From: Corallococcus sicarius
GTDB lineage: Bacteria; Myxococcota; Myxococcia; Myxococcales; Myxococcaceae
Length of the DNA: 64,000 nt
Assembly: GCF_003611735.1 (NCBI RefSeq)
Contig: NZ_RAWG01000005.1
Location: 16,643-80,642 of the forward strand
Reading direction: 5' to 3'
The translations under genes and the position numbers were made by a program. The stretch's first letter is position 1, and the number at the start of each line of letters is the position of its first letter. The notes under the pieces are model-generated. The model had not been told where the DNA came from, did not search any database, and was given only the letters and a program-made list of their open reading frames with translations. Positions 59,027 to 64,000 of the stretch are shown piece by piece.

Positions 59027-60499
59027 ATGGCTGACGACAACGGCAACGTCCTCGACACCCTCGACCCGAAGTCCGTGCGCCGCATCCACCTGGTGGGCGT
59101 GGCCGGCACCGGCATGGGCTCCTTCGCCGGCATGCTCAAGGCCGCCGGCTACGACGTCACCGGCAGCGACGAGAACGTCTACCCGCCCATGAGCGACATG
59201 CTCAAGGCGTGGGACATCCCCGTACGCACCCCGTACGCGCCCGCCAACCTGGACGCGGCGAACCCGGACCTCGTCATCATCGGCAACGTCATCCGCCGCG
59301 TGAACCCGGAGGCCACCGCCGTGCGCGAGCGCGGCCTCAAGCAGATGAGCTTCCCCGCCGCCCTGGGCACGCTCTTCCTCGACCACGCGCACTCCGTCGT
59401 CGTCGCCGGCACGCACGGCAAGACGACGACGTCCTCGCTCATGGCCCACGTGCTGGTGTCGGCCGGGAAGGATCCGTCCTTCCTCGTGGGCGGCGTCACC
59501 CAGAACTACGCGGGCAACTACCGCGTGGGGAAGGGGCCGCACTTCGTCGTCGAAGGCGACGAGTACGACACCGCCTACTGGGACAAGGGCTCCAAGTTCC
59601 TCCACTACCGCCCGCGCACCGCCATCATCACGAGCGTGGAGTTCGACCACGCGGACATCTTCCGCGACCTGCCCCACTACGAGGCCACGTTCGAGAAGTT
59701 CGTGCGCCTGGTGCCGAAGGACGGCCAGCTCGTCGTCTGCGCCGCGTACCCCAACGCCGTGCGCATCGCGCGGGACGGTGGCACCGCGCCCGTCATCACC
59801 TACGTGGCCAAGGAGGGCGCGGACGCGGACTACACGCCCAAGGGCATCTCCTTCGGCCCGGACGGCGCCCGCTTCGACGTGGTGGAGCGCGGCCAGTCAC
59901 TGGGCACCATCACGCTGCCGATGTCCGGCGCGCACAACGTGGAGAACGCGCTGGCCGTCATCGCCGCCGCGCGCGGGCTGGGCCTCTCCTTCGCTGAAAT
60001 CCAGCAGGGCCTGTCCACCTTCCAGGGCGTGAAGCGCCGGCAGGAGGTGCGCGCGGAGGTGGACGGCGTGCTCGTGGTGGACGACTTCGCGCACCACCCC
60101 ACCGCGGTGCGGGAGACCATCGCCGCCATCCACCACCGCTACCCGGACCGGCGGCTGTGGGCCATCTTCGAGCCGCGCTCCAACACCAGCCGCCGCAACA
60201 TCCACCAGGAGGACTACGCGCACGCCTTCCCCGGCGCCACGCGCGCGAGCCTCAAGGTGCCCGAGCGCCACGACAAGGTGCCCGAGGGCGAGGAGCTGAA
60301 CGTCCCGAAGCTCATCGACGCGCTGAAGGCCCAGGGCATCGCGGCGGACGGCGCCACCGACGTGCAGACGCTGGTGGACCGCGTGTCCTCCGAGGCGAAG
60401 CCCGGGGACGTGCTGCTCGTCATGAGCAACGGCGCCTTCGGGGGCTTCATCGAAAAGCTGCTCACCGCGCTGAAGGCCCGCGCCGGAAAGGGGACCTGA
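59027..60499 (+). CDS. mpl: Mpl, UDP-N-acetylmuramate:L-alanyl-gamma-D-glutamyl-meso-DAP ligase
   Basis: 490 residues from ATG 59027. A Mur-ligase of the Mpl type that attaches recovered tripeptide to UDP-MurNAc. N-terminal RRIHLVGVAGTGMGSFAGML, ATP loop VVVAGTHGKTTTSSLMAHVL, KGPHFVVEGDEYDTAYWDKG (Mpl-specific DEYDTA), TSVEFDHADIFRDL, SGAHNVENALAVIAAA and C-terminal VVDDFAHHPTAVRETIAAI. Domain order and length match the family. With ldcA and the intervening hydrolase it forms a likely murein-recycling operon. Confidence 0.95.
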   Translation: MADDNGNVLDTLDPKSVRRIHLVGVAGTGMGSFAGMLKAAGYDVTGSDENVYPPMSDMLKAWDIPVRTPYAPANLDAANPDLVIIGNVIRRVNPEATAVRERGLKQMSFPAALGTLFLDHAHSVVVAGTHGKTTTSSLMAHVLVSAGKDPSFLVGGVTQNYAGNYRVGKGPHFVVEGDEYDTAYWDKGSKFLHYRPRTAIITSVEFDHADIFRDLPHYEATFEKFVRLVPKDGQLVVCAAYPNAVRIARDGGTAPVITYVAKEGADADYTPKGISFGPDGARFDVVERGQSLGTITLPMSGAHNVENALAVIAAARGLGLSFAEIQQGLSTFQGVKRRQEVRAEVDGVLVVDDFAHHPTAVRETIAAIHHRYPDRRLWAIFEPRSNTSRRNIHQEDYAHAFPGATRASLKVPERHDKVPEGEELNVPKLIDALKAQGIAADGATDVQTLVDRVSSEAKPGDVLLVMSNGAFGGFIEKLLTALKARAGKGT

Positions 60500-60503
60500 G
60501 GCC

Positions 60504-61094
60504 ATGCGCCGTCCGCTCTTCACTTCGCTCAAGGCCCTGGGACTCCTGGGGCTCGCGGCAGGCTGTGCCGCATCTCCGTCCTCGCTGCCGCCGCTCACCG
60601 AGGCGCAGGGGCCTGGCCCCCGCTCCAGCAGCGCGGCCCTGGAGTCGTCGGAGGGCCCGTCGTCCCAGCCGCTGTCCTTCCAGGTGAAGCACTACCCGGA
60701 CAACCGCCCCTACGACGTGAAGAGCGACCGCGGCCAGGTCGTCCTCCTGGACGTGTGGGCCACGTGGTGCGAGCCCTGCAAGGACGCGCTGCCCATGTAC
60801 GCGCAGCTGCAGCGCGAGTACGGCAAGCGCGGCTTCAAGGCGTACGCCCTCAACGTGGACGAGGACGTGCGCGCCATTCCGGCCTTCCTGGAGGAGGCCA
60901 AGGTGGAGGTGCCCATCCTCCTGGACGCCAACGCGCTGGTGTCCGAGCGCCTGCTGAAGGTCCGGCTGATGCCCACCACCTTCCTGATTGATAGGCGCGG
61001 TGTCGTCCGGCACGTGCACGAGGGCTTCGCCGAGGAGTTCCTCCAGAAGTTCCAGACGGAAATCGAAGCGCTGCTCTCCGAGCCCGCGCCCTGA
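60504..61094 (+). CDS. TlpA/ResA-like thioredoxin-fold lipoprotein
   Basis: 196 residues. Lipobox LAAGC at residues ~17-21, a Ser/Pro-rich linker, then a thioredoxin fold with active site VWATWCEPCKDALPMYAQLQ (CxxC), GFKAYALNVDEDV and the cis-Pro region VRLMPTTFLIDRRGVV. It probably reduces or isomerises disulphides of envelope proteins. It starts five bases after mpl. Confidence 0.88.
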   Translation: MRRPLFTSLKALGLLGLAAGCAASPSSLPPLTEAQGPGPRSSSAALESSEGPSSQPLSFQVKHYPDNRPYDVKSDRGQVVLLDVWATWCEPCKDALPMYAQLQREYGKRGFKAYALNVDEDVRAIPAFLEEAKVEVPILLDANALVSERLLKVRLMPTTFLIDRRGVVRHVHEGFAEEFLQKFQTEIEALLSEPAP

Positions 61095-61120
61095 CTTGAA
61101 GCCCCCCGGGAGATGCACCC

Positions 61121-61945
61121 ATGGCTGACGCTTCCGACACGCCCGCCGCGCTGCGACGCACGGCGGAGGACGGCGCCCGGATGGCCGGACGCATCCTCCG
61201 GGAGCGCTTTCCGCAGCACCGCACCATCGAGTTCAAGGGCGGCATCGACCTGGTCACCGACGCGGACCGGGCCTCCGAGGCCGCGCTGCTGGACTTCATC
61301 CGCCAGCGCCACCCGCACCACGCCATCCTCGCGGAGGAGAGCGGCGCGTGGCAGGGCACCGACACCTTCCGCTGGCTGGTGGATCCGCTGGACGGCACCA
61401 CCAACTACTCCCACCAGGTGCCGCACTTCTGCGTCAGCGTGGCGGTGGAGGGGCCGCAAGGCACGCTCGCGGGCGCCGTCTACGACCCCATGCGCGACGA
61501 GCTGTTCTCCGCCGCGAAGGGGGAGGGCGCCACCCTCAACGGGCTGCCGCTGAAGGCCAGCACCGCGGACACGCTGGAGCGGGCCCTGTTGTGCACGGGC
61601 TTCCCCTACGACGTGCGCGAGCGGCCGGACCTGCCCGTGGGCCTCTTTACCCAGCTCATCCTCCTGGCGCAGGGGATGCGCCGCACCGGCAGCGCCGCGC
61701 TGGACCTGGCGTACGTCGCGGCCGGCCGCTTCGATGGCTACTTCGAGTTCGGCCTCAAGCCCTGGGACATCGCCGCGGGCGGCCTGCTGGTGGCGGAGGC
61801 CGGGGGCGTCATCGTGCACATCGACGGGAAGCCCTTCGACGTGCTCAAGGGCGACGTGCTCGCGAGCGGTGCGGCGCTGGCGCCCACGCTGCTGGCCCAG
61901 GCGAAGCGCTTCCTGGCCGAGCTGCAGTGGACGTCGCGCGACTAG
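61121..61945 (+). CDS. Inositol-monophosphatase-family phosphatase
   Basis: 274 residues. Li+-sensitive phosphatase motifs: [20 protein letters not shown] (first Glu metal ligand and the start of [12 protein letters not shown]), [20 protein letters not shown], and the C-terminal [19 protein letters not shown] [20 protein letters not shown]. It may be a SuhB/IMPase or a sugar-phosphate/PAP phosphatase. It ends overlapping by four bases with the convergent export gene. Confidence 0.88.
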   Translation: MADASDTPAALRRTAEDGARMAGRILRERFPQHRTIEFKGGIDLVTDADRASEAALLDFIRQRHPHHAILAEESGAWQGTDTFRWLVDPLDGTTNYSHQVPHFCVSVAVEGPQGTLAGAVYDPMRDELFSAAKGEGATLNGLPLKASTADTLERALLCTGFPYDVRERPDLPVGLFTQLILLAQGMRRTGSAALDLAYVAAGRFDGYFEFGLKPWDIAAGGLLVAEAGGVIVHIDGKPFDVLKGDVLASGAALAPTLLAQAKRFLAELQWTSRD

Positions 61946-62568
61946 AAGAAGCTCTCCGGCACGAAGACGATGTCGCCGGCCTGGAGCAGGAAGTTGCGCT
62001 CGCGGCCCACGCCGATGTCCTCCACGGGCACGCGGATCTTCCGCTCCTGGCCGTCCACCACGCGCGTGACGAGCGTGTTGTTCTTCGCCGCGAGCTTGGT
62101 GAAGCCGCCCGCGAGCGTAATCGCCTGGATGATGGACACCTCGCCGTCCACCGGGAACGTGCCGGGCTTCTGCACCTCCCCGAAGACGAAGATCTTCTGC
62201 GAGTTGTACTCCCGCACCAGCACCGACACCTGGGGCCGGCGCAGGTAGCGCGACAGGCATTCGCCCAGCACGTCCGCCGCGGAGCTGGCGGTGCGGCCCG
62301 ACAGCGGCACCTTGCCGCACAGCGGATAGTCGATGGTGCCTTCAGGCGACACGCGCCAGGTGCCGGAGTGCTCGGGCTCCTGGAAGACGCGCACCTCCAC
62401 CACGTCGCCGGGGCCCAGGCTGCCGCCGGACGTCTTCGCGCGCTCCGCGCTGGAGGCCGGGGTGGGCGGAGGCGCGGGCGGGCGCGTGTCCGCGTGACAC
62501 GCCACGTGCAGGGCGATGAGCGCGAGCAGCGCGGGGAGCAGGCGTGAGGAGCGGCGCGAAGAGCCCAT
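61942..62568 (-). CDS. Short OPX (Wza-like) polysaccharide-export lipoprotein
   Basis: About 208 residues from ATG 62568. Lipobox HVAC, then a Poly_export domain [37 protein letters not shown] and an SLBB part [40 protein letters not shown]. It is far shorter than E. coli Wza and lacks the C-terminal membrane-spanning helix. That matches the myxobacterial OPX class which relies on a separate outer-membrane barrel. The barrel gene lies directly upstream on the same strand (62578). Confidence 0.88.
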   Translation of the reverse strand: MGSSRRSSRLLPALLALIALHVACHADTRPPAPPPTPASSAERAKTSGGSLGPGDVVEVRVFQEPEHSGTWRVSPEGTIDYPLCGKVPLSGRTASSAADVLGECLSRYLRRPQVSVLVREYNSQKIFVFGEVQKPGTFPVDGEVSIIQAITLAGGFTKLAAKNNTLVTRVVDGQERKIRVPVEDIGVGRERNFLLQAGDIVFVPESFF

Positions 62569-62577
62569 GCGCACGGC

Positions 62578-63837
62578 CTAGTACGTGACGGACACCCGCG
62601 CATAGCCTTCGTGGCGGGTGTAGTTGAGGCCGCTGGCAGCCTGGGAGGACGACCGGGTGCTCAGCGTGTAGCCCACCGCGCCCAGCAGCCACGGGCGGAA
62701 CTGGTACTCGGGGCCCACGTCCAGCGCCACCAGCGTGTCGCTGCGCGTGCCCGCGAAGGAGAGGAAGTCCAGCGCGCCCGCCGCGTGCAACGCCAGCCGC
62801 GTGCCCATCAGCGAGCGGGCCTCCGCGTAGATGCGATCATCGCGGAAGGTGCCGTAGGCGGCCACGGGCTCGAAGGCGCGCAGGTAGCCGCCCTTCACGG
62901 TGAGCGACGGGCCCCACAGGTACGTGCCCTCGGCCTGCGCCACCACGGTGCCGCCGCCGCCTTCGCCCAGGTTCTGGCTCCAGCCCGCCTTCGCCGTCAG
63001 CGTGATGCGCGGGGACACGAGCCCCGCGACGCCCGCCATCGCGTGCAGCAGGAGCGCGGACGGCGTCGTGGTGTCGTTGAAGTAGCCGCGGTAGGTGATG
63101 CCGGTGTCCGCCACCACCGCCGTCTTCGGCAGGAAGCGCCAGCGGCCCTCCACGCCCAGCCGCAGGTTGCCGTAGTTGAACTGGCTGGCGGTGAGCGGAT
63201 CACACTCCGGCGTGGTGCAGCCCACGGGGGGCTGGCCGCCCAGGGGCTCGAAGAACTCCATCGCGTACGCCGCCGACGGCGACAGCTCCAGCGCGCCGCC
63301 GCCGGGCTTCCACTGCGCCCGCACGCGCGCCTCGTTGAAGAGGCTCAGGATGCCCGCGCCCAGCGCCACCGTGCGCGTGCGGTCCGAGCGCGAGAGCTGG
63401 TCACCCACCTCCACGGACAGCGTGCCCTCCGGGTCGAAGCGCAGCGCCAGGTCCGCGGCGCCTTCCAGGTGCGACGCCGCGCCGGAGCCCGGCGTGATGA
63501 GGCCCGTGTAGACGACGTAGTCCAGGTTGCCGCGCAGGGAGAGCGCCAGCTTCTGCGACGGCACGTCCAGCATGAAGCCGGGGCGCACGTGCAGCGCCAG
63601 CTCCCCGGACAGGTCCGGCGACAGCGGGCCGGTGCCGTCCTCGCGGAAGTAGCCCACGCCGCTGTCCAGCCGCGTCTCCAGGTCCAGCGTCGGGTGCAGC
63701 CGCCCGCTGCCCACCTTGAAGCCGTTGCCGCCCGGAGGGCGTCCGCCCATGCCGGCCTGGGCCGACGCCGTCAGCGGCAGCAGCGCCGCGAGCGCCAGGG
63801 CCTTGAGGGCCAGACGGAATGTCCCAGGCTGCGTCAT
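62578..63837 (-). CDS. Outer-membrane beta-barrel, probable Wzp-type polysaccharide porin
   Basis: 419 residues from ATG 63837 with signal peptide MTQPGTFRLALKALALAALL ending SAQA. After a Gly-rich segment, about 16-18 amphipathic strands are visible (LHPTLDLETRLDSGVGYFRE, GFMLDVPSQKLALSLRGNLD, ending HEGYARVSVTY with a terminal aromatic). Two Cys in VGCTTPECDP suggest a surface loop disulphide. Position just upstream of the short OPX gene on the same strand supports a porin role in export of a surface polysaccharide. A longer start to 63894 is rejected for lack of a signal peptide. Confidence 0.82.
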   Translation of the reverse strand: MTQPGTFRLALKALALAALLPLTASAQAGMGGRPPGGNGFKVGSGRLHPTLDLETRLDSGVGYFREDGTGPLSPDLSGELALHVRPGFMLDVPSQKLALSLRGNLDYVVYTGLITPGSGAASHLEGAADLALRFDPEGTLSVEVGDQLSRSDRTRTVALGAGILSLFNEARVRAQWKPGGGALELSPSAAYAMEFFEPLGGQPPVGCTTPECDPLTASQFNYGNLRLGVEGRWRFLPKTAVVADTGITYRGYFNDTTTPSALLLHAMAGVAGLVSPRITLTAKAGWSQNLGEGGGGTVVAQAEGTYLWGPSLTVKGGYLRAFEPVAAYGTFRDDRIYAEARSLMGTRLALHAAGALDFLSFAGTRSDTLVALDVGPEYQFRPWLLGAVGYTLSTRSSSQAASGLNYTRHEGYARVSVTY

Positions 63838-64000
63838 GGTGTCAGAGGCGATCCGGAAGGGGAGGCGGTCGGCATAGCACGCGTGCCCACCCACCGGAAC
63901 AATCCGTCGTCGTGTCGTGGCGCGATGCGTGAAGAGGGGCCGGACACTCAGTCGATGGGGCTGGCGGCCGGAGGCCGTACCGTGAGGTCGGGCGGGGGGG
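63838..64000. other. Upstream region of the export operon
   Basis: No gene is seen to the window end; the promoter of the barrel-OPX pair probably lies here. Confidence 0.4.

Overview
The window looks like chromosome of a myxobacterium of the Myxococcaceae (Myxococcus, Corallococcus or Pyxidicoccus type). It is GC-rich with strong third-position GC bias. It has a complete bacillithiol set (bshA, bshB1, bshC), lipoproteins with Asp-Ala-Gly/Pro linkers, a murein-recycling ligase (mpl), and a short OPX polysaccharide-export protein paired with an outer-membrane barrel. No rRNA, CRISPR array, integrase or phage structural gene was seen. The only intact RNA gene is a tRNA-Asn on the minus strand at 55405-55477.

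Layout. 1-6653: small-molecule catabolism/efflux genes between two LysR regulators (alpha/beta hydrolase, NepI-like exporter, secreted cupin, AhpD-like protein, cyclophilin-like protein, metallo-beta-lactamase-fold hydrolase). 6861-11085: scattered secreted proteins (PQQ-type sugar dehydrogenase lipoprotein, DUF2911 protein, SnoaL/lumazine-binding-like protein) with transposase and YWTD-propeller debris. 11109-19199: minus-strand bshC-bshB1-bshA operon, divergent from a PIG-L deacetylase, a 59-residue membrane protein and an SSS sodium:solute symporter; bshB1 and the divergent deacetylase share the same fold family. 19314-21304: AraC regulator, monooxygenase-like protein and truncated haemoglobin.

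21.3-55.4 kb is an accessory zone. It holds beta-lactamase-fold hydrolases, a 5'-nucleotidase lipoprotein, an unrecognised PDZ-like/helical gene pair, and a probable defence island. The island contains (i) an HNH nuclease with five 41-residue zinc modules, (ii) a tightly overlapped minus-strand operon encoding a small protein, a SIS-HAD fusion, a phosphoribosyltransferase-like protein, an ORC/CDC6-type AAA+ ATPase, an unrecognised alpha/beta protein and a PfkB-type sugar kinase, (iii) a SAM methyltransferase, (iv) a nest of three insertion sequences (IS701 split by IS3, and IS630), and (v) a 1101-residue GHKL ATPase with a DUF3883-like C-terminus. Four copies of a ~45-bp repeat in one orientation mark the boundaries of several of these cassettes. 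A ~200-bp block that carries the 3' end and terminator of the tRNA-Asn locus recurs, degraded, at 31.2-31.6 and 21.4-21.6 kb, which suggests past recombination at this tRNA.

55.5-64 kb returns to core genes: an RsmB/NOP-type rRNA methyltransferase, an LD-carboxypeptidase, a serine hydrolase and Mpl (together a murein-peptide turnover/recycling set), a TlpA-like lipoprotein, an inositol-monophosphatase-family enzyme, and the polysaccharide-export pair. The best candidate for an undescribed system is the 34369-41717 operon. Its gene content (sugar-phosphate handling, phosphoribosyl transfer, phosphatase, kinase, ORC-type ATPase) suggests a nucleotide- or sugar-phosphate-based signalling or immune pathway. 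That function is inferred, not shown.
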